Shown: in pieces, positions 26,956 to 35,030 of the stretch
How the letters are laid out: the number at the start of each line of letters is the position of its first letter
Position numbering within the stretch: the first letter of the stretch is position 1
Assembly (NCBI RefSeq): GCF_009687845.1
Contig: NZ_BLAD01000079.1
Span: forward strand, 1 to 64,000
Length of the DNA: 64,000 nt
From: Acrocarpospora corrugata
GTDB taxonomy: Bacteria > Actinomycetota > Actinomycetes > Streptosporangiales > Streptosporangiaceae
Reading direction: 5' to 3'
The notes under the pieces: generated by a model
What the model was told of the DNA's origin: nothing
The model's input: only the letters and a program-made list of their open reading frames with translations
The model's database searches: none
Translations under genes and position numbers: made by a program

Positions 26956-26981
26956 AATAAGACCGACCGGTCGCTTTTATT
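26956..26981. promoter_or_regulatory. TetR operator in front of the TetR-thioesterase operon
   Basis: A 26-bp near-palindrome: AATAA and TTATT flank a perfect core CGACCGGTCG, all concentric, with only two mismatched pairs (22 of 26 bases paired). The ACCGACCGGT-type core is common for TetR regulators. It also abuts the 3' end of the LanC-like gene. Confidence 0.75.
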
Positions 26982-26983
26982 TT

Positions 26984-28270
26984 TTAGAGCTGGGACATCG
27001 GCACCGGGATCGCCGGGAACGGGTTGTCCGGCAGCAGAATGACCCGGCGGCACGAGCCGCCCTCCCGGGCCGCGCCCAGGTGCAGCAGCGCCGCCCCGAT
27101 CCCCGCCGCGCCGACCAGGTAGCCCGTGTCGGCGGTGACCTCACCCGGCCGCAGCCGCCGGTATGCCTGATACCAGCGGTATCCGCCGTTCTGAGTGGAC
27201 CGCTCGATCAGGTCGTCCGCGATCGCCCCCGCCATCTCCAGGTGCGCGTCGTTCCCCGTCGCCGCCCAGAGCCCGACGAACAACTCCAGCAGGCCGGCCG
27301 CGCCGCAGCACTGACAGGCCACGTCCCAGTAGCCCTCGGTCCGCCGCCACGGGACGCCGCTGTTGACGATCCCGCGCGCCAGCCGCTCCACCCAGTCCAG
27401 ATCACCGGGGTCCCCGGTCACCCGGTACAGCTCGTAGAACATCCGCGCCACCCCGGCCGAACCCGAACAGAACCCCAGATAATGCAACGCCCTGGCCTGC
27501 GGCACATGATGCGGCACGAGCGCGCACTTATCGCTGACCGCGCTGATGGTACGGACGAAGTCCGCCCCTCTTCTCGCGGCCGCCAGGAAACGATCGTCGC
27601 GCGTCACCCCGTACAGACGGGCCAGCAAAAATCCGGTGCCGGAAGTGCCCGACAGGAACCCCGGCGTGACCGCGTCCATCGGCAGGTCAGGCGTCTCCAC
27701 CCCGAACCGGTGCCCAGGAACCACGAGCTGCGCGATCCGCTCCCCCGCCTCGACCGCCACCTCCTCATACTCCGACACCCCGAGAATCCCGGCCGCGTGC
27801 AACAGCCCCAGGATGACCCCGCCATCCCCCCGCTGCGCCGGATCCCCGGTCCACCCGATCCCGTCGTCGAACTTGCGCACGCTCCGGACGACCTGGTCGG
27901 CGACCTCCCGCGCCGCCGCCGAGAAACGCTCCTGACCGGTCGCCCACCCGGCCTCGGCCAGCGCGAAGGCGATGCCCGTCAGGCCGTGGTACAGCGACGG
28001 GTCGCGGATCTCCCGCCAGCTGGCAGCCAGGTAGTCCGCGCCCGCGGTGGCGTCCTCCAGATAGGACTCATGGCCGGTCGCGGCGGCCAGTTCCAGGAAG
28101 AACAGCACGATGCCGGCCGCGCCGGAGTAGAGCGAGCTCTCCTGGCCGGGGGCGGCGGAGCGGCCGTCCGGATCCGGGTTCGCCCGCCAGTGCCGCCCGC
28201 GCGCGTCGTCCACGGCCGCGCCGCGAATCCAGCGGGCGGCCCCGATCGCGACCGCCTCGGCACGCTGCAT
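26984..28270 (-). CDS. Orphan LanC-like lanthionine cyclase with Cys-Cys-Cys zinc site
   Basis: 428 residues of alpha/alpha-toroid LanC family, built from repeated GxxG-type helical pairs (SLYHGLTG, HYLGFCSGSAG, CQCCGAAG, TGYLVGAAG). Zinc ligands of LanC are one Cys and a Cys-His pair; here C268 (FCSG) and C321-C322 (CCG) are present, so histidine is replaced by cysteine. A similar three-Cys site occurs in ProcM-type lanthipeptide synthetases. No dehydratase or precursor peptide is adjacent, so the partner is unknown; a role in glutathione-like or mycothiol-adduct chemistry, as proposed for eukaryotic LANCL, is possible. GGGAGGCGAG precedes the ATG. Confidence 0.85.
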   Translation of the reverse strand: MQRAEAVAIGAARWIRGAAVDDARGRHWRANPDPDGRSAAPGQESSLYSGAAGIVLFFLELAAATGHESYLEDATAGADYLAASWREIRDPSLYHGLTGIAFALAEAGWATGQERFSAAAREVADQVVRSVRKFDDGIGWTGDPAQRGDGGVILGLLHAAGILGVSEYEEVAVEAGERIAQLVVPGHRFGVETPDLPMDAVTPGFLSGTSGTGFLLARLYGVTRDDRFLAAARRGADFVRTISAVSDKCALVPHHVPQARALHYLGFCSGSAGVARMFYELYRVTGDPGDLDWVERLARGIVNSGVPWRRTEGYWDVACQCCGAAGLLELFVGLWAATGNDAHLEMAGAIADDLIERSTQNGGYRWYQAYRRLRPGEVTADTGYLVGAAGIGAALLHLGAAREGGSCRRVILLPDNPFPAIPVPMSQL

Positions 28271-28292
28271 CTCGCCTCCCGGTATTTCCTAC

Positions 28293-28305
28293 TAGGATAG
28301 TCCTA
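28293..28305. promoter_or_regulatory. Inverted repeat TAGGA-TAG-TCCTA before the LanC-like gene
   Basis: A 13-bp dyad in the 36-bp gap between the helR stop and the LanC-like start. On the minus strand it reads TTAGGACTATCCTAG, loosely like DtxR-type iron boxes (TTAGG...CCTAA), though that resemblance is weak. Position fits an operator for the LanC-like gene. Confidence 0.35.
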
Positions 28306-28306
28306 A

Positions 28307-30472
28307 TTAGACTCCCCGAGTAGCCCCGCGCAGCGTCGCCGGCAACTCCCCCTGGTGGAGCACCGTCAGCCGCCGGGTCGCTCTGGTGATCGCGACATAC
28401 AGCTCACGACCCGCCATCTCCTCCGGTGCCACGACGACGACCTCGTCGAACTCCAGCCCTTTGGAGCGCGTCACCGTGAGCAGAGCCACCGGAGAATCCA
28501 GCGGATCGAGCCTAACTGCTTTCGGTAGTAGCGCGGCTACTTCCGCGTAGCGTTCAGCTGTCGTGATCACGGCGATTCTGCCGTCGGCGGGGGTGTCCAC
28601 CAGGCCGGCGAGGACGTTGGGGAGGGTTTGGGGGGTGACCTGAATGAAGTGGGGTGGTTCGCCGTGCCGTACCGACCGGGGTGGTTCCTGGTCGGGGGCG
28701 ACCTCGTGGAGCACGGCGGCGGCCACGTCCATGATCTCTTTGGGGCTGCGATAGTTGACCGTCAGGCGTTCCTCCCGCCAGCGGACATAGCCGTCGAGCA
28801 TCTCGCCCCAGCTGCGGGCGCCCGCCGGGGAGCCGGTCTGGCCGAGGTCGCCGACGATGGTCATCGAGCGGGTCGGCACCCGGCGCATCACCATCCGCCA
28901 GGCCATCGCGGAGAGCTCCTGGGCCTCGTCCACGATGACGTGGCCGTAGATCCAGGCGCGGTCGGCGACGGCGCGGCTCGCGGTGCTGCGGTCCGGGCCC
29001 TGGTCGTGGTGCCAGTCCGCGAACGCGGCGGCGTCGATGTCCTCCTGGCCGGTGATGGTCAGGACTTCCCGGGCATACAGCTCCTCCTCCGCGCGGGCCC
29101 GCTCGGCGGCGCGCCGCTCGGCCTGCGTCCGAGGCTCCTCGCCGAGCAGCTCCGCGGCCTCGTCCAGCAGCGGCACGTCGTCCACCGTCCAGGGCGCGTC
29201 CAGCGGACGCAGCAGAGCCTGGCTCAGTTTCGCCGCCGCCAGCCGCTCCCCGTCCGCGAACAGCTCCGCCACCAGCCGGTACGGCGTGAGGGCCGGCCAC
29301 AACCCGTCAACGGCGGCCTTGACCTGCGGTTCCTGCCAGAGCAGTTTGCGCGCGTACTCCAGGTCTTCGGGGTCGTCGGGCGCGTCGAGTTGCCGGGCTT
29401 CGTCGCGGGCCAGGGCGCGCAGCAGGTCGAGGGTGAACAGTTTGCGGCCGACGTTGTGCGGGTGGCGGGACGCGCGTTTCCTGGCCTGGACGCAGACGGC
29501 GTGCGGGACCACCAGGGTCAGCGCGCCAAGTTCGATCTCCAGGTCCTTCTTGGGGACGCGCTGGCGGTCGGCGACCGCGCGGGCCATCGCCTCGGCCATG
29601 GCGAGGTCGCCCTTGATCACGGCGATCTCGGGTGGGTCCACGTGGGTGGCGGCGAGGCCGGGGAAGAGTTCGCCGACGCTGGAGAGCACGACATCGGTCT
29701 CGCCCAGGGCGGGCAGCACCTGCTCGATATAGCGGGAAAAAATGGCATTTGGTCCTACGACGAGTACGCCTCGGCGTTCCAGTGCGTCCCGGTAGGTGTA
29801 GAGGAGATACGCCGCGCGGTGCAGTGCCGCGACCGTCTTCCCGGTGCCGGGGCCGCCCTGGACGACGAGCGTGCCGTGCAGGCCGGAACGGATCACCCGG
29901 TCCTGTTCTGTCTGGATGGTCGCCACCACGTCGCCCATCCGGCCGGTGCGCCCACGCTCCAGCGCGGCCAGCAGCGCGGCCTCGCCGACCAGGGCGTTCC
30001 GGTCGCCGTCGCTTATCTTGGCCAGGTCGAAGATCTCGTCGTCGACGCCGACCACGGTTCTGCCCTTGGTCCGCAGGTGCCTGCGCCGGACGAGGCCCGC
30101 AGGGGCGGACGGGGTCGCCGCGTAGAACGGCCGGGCGGCCGGTGCGCGCCAGTCCACCAGGACGGTTTCGTGGTCGTCGTTGCGCAGGCCGATTCTGCCG
30201 ATGTAGAGCGCCTCGCCCGACTCGTCGAGCCGGCCGAGGTCGATGCGCCCGAAGCACAGGCCCCGTTCCACGGCGTTCAGGTGGGCCAGGCGCCGGGCGT
30301 ACTCGCCGGCGGCGATCTCGCGCTCCACTCGTGCCTGCCGGGTGCCGCCGGGCTCGCCGCGCGCGTGCTCGGCTGCCAGGGCCTGTTCCGTTCGTTCGCG
30401 TACGGTGTCGAGGCGGTGGTAGAGGACTGATACTCGATCTTGCTCTAGTTGAATATCTTGACGCGGGTTCAC
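28307..30472 (-). CDS. helR: HelR/HelD-type RNA polymerase recycling ATPase
   Basis: 721 residues, superfamily-1 helicase fold. Walker A is VVQGGPGTGKTVAALHRAAY, Walker B is VIVDEAQELSAMAWR, then GDLGQTGSPAGARSW and VTRSKGLEFDEVVVV. The ~200-residue N-terminal coiled-coil segment with RIGLRNDDHETVLVDWRAPAARP is typical of HelD/HelR. HelR proteins displace rifamycins from RNA polymerase in actinomycetes, so intrinsic rifampicin tolerance is a reasonable inference. GTG 30472 was chosen for the GGAAGGA ten bases upstream and the match to the usual ~720-residue length. I did not find a full rifampicin-associated element upstream. Confidence 0.9.
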   Translation of the reverse strand: MNPRQDIQLEQDRVSVLYHRLDTVRERTEQALAAEHARGEPGGTRQARVEREIAAGEYARRLAHLNAVERGLCFGRIDLGRLDESGEALYIGRIGLRNDDHETVLVDWRAPAARPFYAATPSAPAGLVRRRHLRTKGRTVVGVDDEIFDLAKISDGDRNALVGEAALLAALERGRTGRMGDVVATIQTEQDRVIRSGLHGTLVVQGGPGTGKTVAALHRAAYLLYTYRDALERRGVLVVGPNAIFSRYIEQVLPALGETDVVLSSVGELFPGLAATHVDPPEIAVIKGDLAMAEAMARAVADRQRVPKKDLEIELGALTLVVPHAVCVQARKRASRHPHNVGRKLFTLDLLRALARDEARQLDAPDDPEDLEYARKLLWQEPQVKAAVDGLWPALTPYRLVAELFADGERLAAAKLSQALLRPLDAPWTVDDVPLLDEAAELLGEEPRTQAERRAAERARAEEELYAREVLTITGQEDIDAAAFADWHHDQGPDRSTASRAVADRAWIYGHVIVDEAQELSAMAWRMVMRRVPTRSMTIVGDLGQTGSPAGARSWGEMLDGYVRWREERLTVNYRSPKEIMDVAAAVLHEVAPDQEPPRSVRHGEPPHFIQVTPQTLPNVLAGLVDTPADGRIAVITTAERYAEVAALLPKAVRLDPLDSPVALLTVTRSKGLEFDEVVVVAPEEMAGRELYVAITRATRRLTVLHQGELPATLRGATRGV

Positions 30473-30548
30473 GTGTGTGATATCCTTCCAGCGGAACGTA
30501 TTGTAGGTGCCACATCTTAGACGGCAATTACTCAGGTTAGCGTTCCCG

Positions 30549-30580
30549 GCCGCGCCCTTCAAGCGCGGCTTTTGTGTTTT
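30549..30580 (+). terminator. Plus-strand intrinsic terminator in the helR upstream region
   Basis: A 7-bp GC stem (30549-30555 with 30563-30569), loop CCTTCAA, then TTTTGTGTTTT. It points rightward although no rightward gene precedes it, so it would end a short transcript that starts within or antisense to the helR leader. Confidence 0.6.
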
Positions 30581-30602
30581 GCGGCCCCCACTTCTTGCGG
30601 CC

Positions 30603-30663
30603 CATCGGTGAGACCACCGGTCTGCGGTACCCGGCGCCGACAGGACGGGTGATCTCACCGATG
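30603..30663 (+). promoter_or_regulatory. Structured leader of the polyester hydrolase gene
   Basis: Arms CATCGGTGAGA (30603-30613) and TCTCACCGATG (30653-30663) form a perfect 11-bp inverted repeat around a 39-nt spacer that itself contains GC-rich pairing. It lies about 120 bases before the hydrolase start. I recognise no riboswitch class; a long-range operator pair or stem in the mRNA leader is possible. Confidence 0.4.
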
Positions 30664-30779
30664 CGTACCGGCGTGTCGCTCTTCACGATGACGGCAGTCA
30701 GCAATTCCGACGGAGCCGTGGTGCGGAGCCGGAAACCCGCCGGCAACAAAGCGGCTCCCTGGACCGGGAGAAGACCGCC

Positions 30780-31658
30780 GTGCAGCCCACCCCCCTTTCG
30801 CGCCTCACCAAGCTCGCCCTCGCCCTCGCGCTCACCGCCGGCAGCGTCGCCGTCGCGTCCCCCGCGCAGGCGGCCGGCCCGTACGAGCGCGGCCCGAACC
30901 CCACCAACGCCGCCCTGACCGCCTCCCGCGGCCCGTTCGCGACCGCGTCCACCTCGGTCTCGTCGTTCAGCGTCAGCGGCTTCGGCGGCGGCACCATCTA
31001 CTACCCCACCGACACCAGCCAGGGCGCCTTCGGCGCCGTCGCCATCTCCCCCGGCTACACCGCCACCTGGTCCAGCCTCTCCTGGCTCGGCCCGCGCCTC
31101 GCCTCGCACGGCTTCGTCGTGATCGGCATCGAGACCAACAGCATCTACGACCAGCCCGCCAGCCGGGGCAACCAGCTCCTGGCCGCCCTCGACTACCTCG
31201 TCGAAGACAGCTCCCTCACCATCCGCAACCGCATCGACCCCAACCGCCTGGCGGTCGCCGGCCACTCCATGGGCGGCGGCGGCACCCTCGAAGCCGCCTC
31301 CGACCGCCCGTCCCTCCAGGCCGCCGTCCCCATCGCCCCCTGGAACCTCGACAAGTCCTGGTCCGAACTCCGCGTCCCCACCCTGATCGTCGGCGGCGAG
31401 AGCGACAGCATCGCCCCCGTCTCCTCCCACTCAGAGCCCTTCTACAACAGCATCTCGCTGACCGAGAAGTCCTACCTCGAACTCAACAACGCCAGCCACT
31501 TCTTCCCCCAGAGCACCAACACCCCCCTGGCCCGCCAGATGGTCGCCTGGCTCAAGCGCTTCGTCGACGACGACACCCGCTACGACCAGTTCATCTGCCC
31601 CGGCCCTTCCCGCGGCGGCGACATCGAGGAATACCGCAACACCTGCCCCCTCTCCTGA
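30780..31658 (+). CDS. Secreted cutinase / polyester (PET-type) hydrolase
   Basis: 292 residues with a Sec signal peptide (cut after AQA-A, ~31). It closely resembles actinomycete cutinases such as those of Thermobifida and the LCC enzyme: nucleophile S163 in AGHSMGGGGTL, D209 in GGESDSIAPV, H240 in NNASHFF, oxyanion residues Y93 and M164, W188 in the APWN strand, and a C-terminal disulfide pair C273-C289. It would cleave cutin, suberin or short-chain polyesters outside the cell. The GTG start follows GGGAGAAG. A strong hairpin 27 bases past the stop likely ends the transcript. Confidence 0.94.
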   Translation: MQPTPLSRLTKLALALALTAGSVAVASPAQAAGPYERGPNPTNAALTASRGPFATASTSVSSFSVSGFGGGTIYYPTDTSQGAFGAVAISPGYTATWSSLSWLGPRLASHGFVVIGIETNSIYDQPASRGNQLLAALDYLVEDSSLTIRNRIDPNRLAVAGHSMGGGGTLEAASDRPSLQAAVPIAPWNLDKSWSELRVPTLIVGGESDSIAPVSSHSEPFYNSISLTEKSYLELNNASHFFPQSTNTPLARQMVAWLKRFVDDDTRYDQFICPGPSRGGDIEEYRNTCPLS

Positions 31659-31685
31659 CCTGACACAGCCCCCCAGTCCAATCTC

Positions 31686-31725
31686 AGAGGCTTGCGCCTC
31701 AGGATCTCCCTGAGCGCAAGCCTCT
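31686..31725 (+). terminator. Hairpin after the polyester hydrolase gene
   Basis: Arms 31686-31702 and 31710-31725 pair over 16 bp with a single bulged C and a 7-nt loop. The following bases are not U-rich, so it may be a terminator or an mRNA-stabilising stem. Confidence 0.65.
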
Positions 31726-31850
31726 AGATCTGTCCCAGCCGCGAGATCTATTGGATTCTCGCTGGCGACCCCTTTAAGAAGCAGCGGGTATCACCTGGCC
31801 ACGGTCGGCAAGTCCGGCCCTTTCCTCGTCGAGAAAGGCGACCACCAGTC

Positions 31851-31949
31851 ATGATCGTTTCAAACGCGCCCGAGCATGCCGACGCGGTGACGGCGATCAC
31901 GGTTGTCCGGGTCGCTCTCACGGGCGGGCGGAAGACCCCGGGTTCGTGA
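31851..31949 (+). CDS. Possible 32-codon upstream ORF
   Basis: An ATG preceded by GAGAAAGG opens a 32-residue frame that ends with TGA one base before the GTG proposed for the ferredoxin reductase. Such spacing would couple the two by re-initiation. The peptide has no recognised motif and may not be conserved; it could be a leader or chance. Confidence 0.3.
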   Translation: MIVSNAPEHADAVTAITVVRVALTGGRKTPGS

Positions 31950-31950
31950 C

Positions 31951-33030
31951 GTGCTCGGGAAGTTGAACCACGCCGCCCAGTGGCTGTCGACACCGTTGCT
32001 GCCGGAAGACTACCTGGGGTTGCTGGACCCGCTCTGGTCGGCTGAGGAACTGCGCGGCCGGGTCGAGGGCGTCTGCCCAGAAACCGCCGACGCGGCCACC
32101 CTGGTGATCCGCCCCAGCCGTGGCTGGCGCGCGCACCGCCCCGGCCAATGGGTCCGGATCGGTGTCGATATCCAGGGCAGACGCCACTGGCGGACCTATT
32201 CGCTGTCGTCACCGCCGGAACGGCCCGACGGCTGCTTCACGATCACGGTCAAAGCGATCCCGGACGGGCTCGTCTCGACTCACCTCGCACGGCGTACGGC
32301 GCCAGGGACGATTGTCAGGCTGGCCGGGCCGGAGGGTGAGTTCGTCGTCCCGGAGCCGCCACCGCCGCGCCCGCTGTTCCTGACCGCCGGCAGCGGCATC
32401 ACACCGGTGATGGCGATACTGAGCGGTTTGCTCCCCGGCGACACCGCCCACCCGACGTGGCCACCTGGACAGGAGCCGCCCGACGTGGTGCTGGTGCACT
32501 CGGCGCCGACACCCCAGGACGTCATCTTCGGCGCACGGCTCCGGCACCTCGCCGCGCGCTCCCCGTACCTGCGGCTGCATGAGCGGCACACCCGGAGCGC
32601 GGGACGGCTCAGCCCGGCGGACCTGGCCGGCCTCTGCCCGGACTGGGCTCAGCGTTCCGTCTGGGCCTGCGGCCCGGCCGCGATGCTCGACGAGGTCGCG
32701 GCGCACTGGACCGGGCCCGCGGATCGGCTGTGCGTCGAGCGCTTCCGCCCGGCGGTCCTGGCTTCCGGCGAAGCGGGCGGACGGGTGCGTTTCACCAGGA
32801 GCGGCCGGGAGGCGGATGCCGGCGGCGCGACGCCGTTGCTGACGGTCGGCGAGGACGCGGGGGTTCTCATGCCGAGCGGCTGCCGCATGGGCATCTGCCA
32901 CAGCTGCGTCGGGCGCCTCCGCTCCGGCCGAGTACGGGACCTGCGCACCGGCCAGGTCCACGGCGAAGCGGGGGACCTGATCCAGACCTGTGTGTCGGCC
33001 GCCGCCGGTCCCATCGAGATCGAGCTTTGA
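31951..33030 (+). CDS. Ferredoxin reductase with C-terminal 2Fe-2S domain (desaturase partner)
   Basis: About 360 residues. The FAD-binding segment has RTYSLSSPPE, the NAD(P)H segment starts FLTAGSGITPVMAIL and contains WACGPAAML, and the plant-type ferredoxin domain has C-x4-C-x2-C in SGCRMGICHSC plus a later cysteine (QTC). It matches the Rv3230c-type reductase that feeds electrons to the acyl-CoA desaturase DesA3 in mycobacteria, and a desaturase follows 11 bases downstream. GTG 31951 is used; TTG 31903 in the same frame would add 16 residues, and neither start has a strong ribosome site. Confidence 0.9.
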   Translation: MLGKLNHAAQWLSTPLLPEDYLGLLDPLWSAEELRGRVEGVCPETADAATLVIRPSRGWRAHRPGQWVRIGVDIQGRRHWRTYSLSSPPERPDGCFTITVKAIPDGLVSTHLARRTAPGTIVRLAGPEGEFVVPEPPPPRPLFLTAGSGITPVMAILSGLLPGDTAHPTWPPGQEPPDVVLVHSAPTPQDVIFGARLRHLAARSPYLRLHERHTRSAGRLSPADLAGLCPDWAQRSVWACGPAAMLDEVAAHWTGPADRLCVERFRPAVLASGEAGGRVRFTRSGREADAGGATPLLTVGEDAGVLMPSGCRMGICHSCVGRLRSGRVRDLRTGQVHGEAGDLIQTCVSAAAGPIEIEL

Positions 33031-33041
33031 GAGGTACGTAC

Positions 33042-34154
33042 ATGCCTGCCCCATCGCATCTCACCCGGGCCGAGGTCGAAGAGTTCGGCCGGGAACTGGA
33101 CAGAATCCGCGACGAGGTGCTCGCCGGCCTCGGCGAGCAGGACGCGCGCTACATCCGCGGCGTCATCGCCACCCAGCGCAAGCTGGAAATGAGCGGCCGG
33201 GTGCTGCTCTTCGCCTCCTGGCTGCCGCCCGCCTGGGCCGCCGGAACCGCGGCGCTGGCCACCGCGAAGATCCTCGAGAACATGGAGATCGGCCACAACG
33301 TCCTGCACGGGCAGTGGGACTGGATGCGCGACCCGAAGATCCACTCGACCACCTGGGAGTGGGACAGCGCCTGTCCGGCCGACCTGTGGAAGCACTCGCA
33401 CAACTTCGTCCACCACACCTGGACGAACGTGCTCGGCAAGGATCGCGACATCGGCTATTCGGCGTTGCGGATCAGCCCGGAGCAGCAGTGGCACCCGGTC
33501 TACCTCGCCCAGCCGCTCTACAACATCCTGCTGGCCCTGTTCTTCGAGTACGGCATCGCGATCTACGACCTGGAGCTTGAGCGCATCCCGTCTGGGCAGA
33601 AGAGCCTGAAGGAGGCCCTGGCCCAGCTGCGCGCCATCGCAGGCAAGGTACAACGGCAGATAGTCAAGGATTACGTCGCCTTTCCGCTGCTCGCCGGTCC
33701 GGCCTTCCTGCCCGTCCTGCTCGGCAACCTGACCGCGAACCTGGCCCGCAACGTGTGGGCGCACACCATCATCTTCTGCGGCCACTTTCCCGAAGGCGCC
33801 GAATTCTTCACCGAGGACCGGCTCCAGGATGAGACCCGCGGCGAGTGGTACCTCCGTCAGCTTCTCGGCTCGTGCAACATCGACGGCAGCCGCCTGTTCC
33901 ACATCATGAGCGGCAACCTGAGCCACCAGATCGAACACCATCTGTTCCCCGACCTGCCCAGCAACCGGTACGCCGAGATCGCGCCCCGGGTCCGTGCCCT
34001 GTGCGAGCGGTTCGGCCTCGCCTACACATCCGATTCACTGGCCCGTCAGGCAGGCTCGGTCTGGAAGCGCGTCCTGCGGCTGGCCCTGCCGGGACCCGGA
34101 CCCCAGCCGACGGCGGCCACTTCGCCGGCCAGGAAGCTCAAAGCCGTGGCCTGA
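33042..34154 (+). CDS. Membrane fatty-acid desaturase (acyl-CoA/DesA3 type)
   Basis: 370 residues, integral membrane di-iron desaturase. All three histidine boxes are visible: GHNVLHG, HSHNFVHHTW and HQIEHHLFP. Hydrophobic pairs flank them (residues ~48-75 and ~145-235). It inserts a double bond in a fatty acyl chain using electrons from the reductase encoded directly before it, so the two genes form an operon. GAGAGG precedes the ATG. Regiospecificity (delta-9 likely by analogy) cannot be read from sequence. Confidence 0.93.
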   Translation: MPAPSHLTRAEVEEFGRELDRIRDEVLAGLGEQDARYIRGVIATQRKLEMSGRVLLFASWLPPAWAAGTAALATAKILENMEIGHNVLHGQWDWMRDPKIHSTTWEWDSACPADLWKHSHNFVHHTWTNVLGKDRDIGYSALRISPEQQWHPVYLAQPLYNILLALFFEYGIAIYDLELERIPSGQKSLKEALAQLRAIAGKVQRQIVKDYVAFPLLAGPAFLPVLLGNLTANLARNVWAHTIIFCGHFPEGAEFFTEDRLQDETRGEWYLRQLLGSCNIDGSRLFHIMSGNLSHQIEHHLFPDLPSNRYAEIAPRVRALCERFGLAYTSDSLARQAGSVWKRVLRLALPGPGPQPTAATSPARKLKAVA

Positions 34155-34243
34155 CTGCGGAAGTCGGCCAGGAGTGCGATGGTGGGGGCGACAGCGACAT
34201 GGCGCGCGACGAGGCCCTCGGGTGGTGAGGCGGTGATCGCCGG

Positions 34244-35014
34244 ATGGCGGTCAACGGCGGCAACCGGACGGCGCGGGCGGCGAAGGCGTGGGCGCTGATC
34301 ATCGGGTGCGCGGGCGGGGCGCCGGTGGCGGCCGAGCACGTGTGCCGGGCGGTGCGTGCCGCGGTGGGCGTGGACGGGGCGGCGTTGTCGCTGTCGACGG
34401 GCATGGACAGCCAGAGCTTGGTGTATGCCACCGACGAGGTGGCCCGGCGGGTGGCGGAGCTGCACTTCTCCCTGGGCGAGGGCCCGGCGGTGGAGGCGTG
34501 GACGTTCGGCGGCGCGTCGCTGGCCCCTGATCTGGATTCGGCGACGGCCTCGGCCCGCTGGCCGTGGTTCGCCCCGGCGGCGGTGCAGGCCGGGGCGTGC
34601 GCGGTCTTCGCCTTCCCGTTGCAGGCCGGGGCGATCCGGCTGGGCACCTTGGATCTGTACCAGGCCAAACCCGGACCATTGTCGGCCGAACAACTGGCCG
34701 ACGCTCTGACCTTCGCCGCGGCCTCGCTCGGCGTGATGCTGCACGCCGCCCATCCCGCGGCGGGCCCTCCCGAGGACGTGCGGCCCTTCGACGCGATGGA
34801 AGAGCCGCGGGCGGAGGTCTACCAGGCCATCGGGATGATCGCGGTGCAGCTGGGCGTGGGCCTGGCGGAGGCGTTCGTACGGCTGCGCGCCCACGCCTTC
34901 GCCGAAGGCGTGGGGGTCGACCAGATCGCCCGCCTGGTCGTGGGCCGGAACCTGCGCTTCGACCCCGACGACCCGGCGGGGACACCCGGCGCACACGCAG
35001 AGCCTGATCTTTGA
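34244..35014 (+). CDS. GAF-ANTAR regulatory protein
   Basis: 256 residues: a GAF-like sensor domain (~20-165) with LGEGPAVEAW and a C-terminal ANTAR RNA-binding domain (~195-245, EVYQAIGMIAVQLGVGLAEAF). ANTAR proteins bind paired hairpins in nascent RNA and prevent termination. A second GAF-ANTAR gene follows after 16 bases, so the two may respond to related signals. The ANTAR helices here are less canonical than in its neighbour. Confidence 0.85.
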   Translation: MAVNGGNRTARAAKAWALIIGCAGGAPVAAEHVCRAVRAAVGVDGAALSLSTGMDSQSLVYATDEVARRVAELHFSLGEGPAVEAWTFGGASLAPDLDSATASARWPWFAPAAVQAGACAVFAFPLQAGAIRLGTLDLYQAKPGPLSAEQLADALTFAAASLGVMLHAAHPAAGPPEDVRPFDAMEEPRAEVYQAIGMIAVQLGVGLAEAFVRLRAHAFAEGVGVDQIARLVVGRNLRFDPDDPAGTPGAHAEPDL

Positions 35015-35030
35015 GAAGGGGAGTGAAACC

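Noticed and set aside
30581-30600. CTTGCGGC resembling half of a rifampicin-associated element near helR
   Set aside because: Only one arm matches; the second arm is missing and it lies far from the helR start.
30603-30779. Riboswitch in the hydrolase leader
   Set aside because: The inverted repeat is real, but no conserved core of a known riboswitch class is recognisable.
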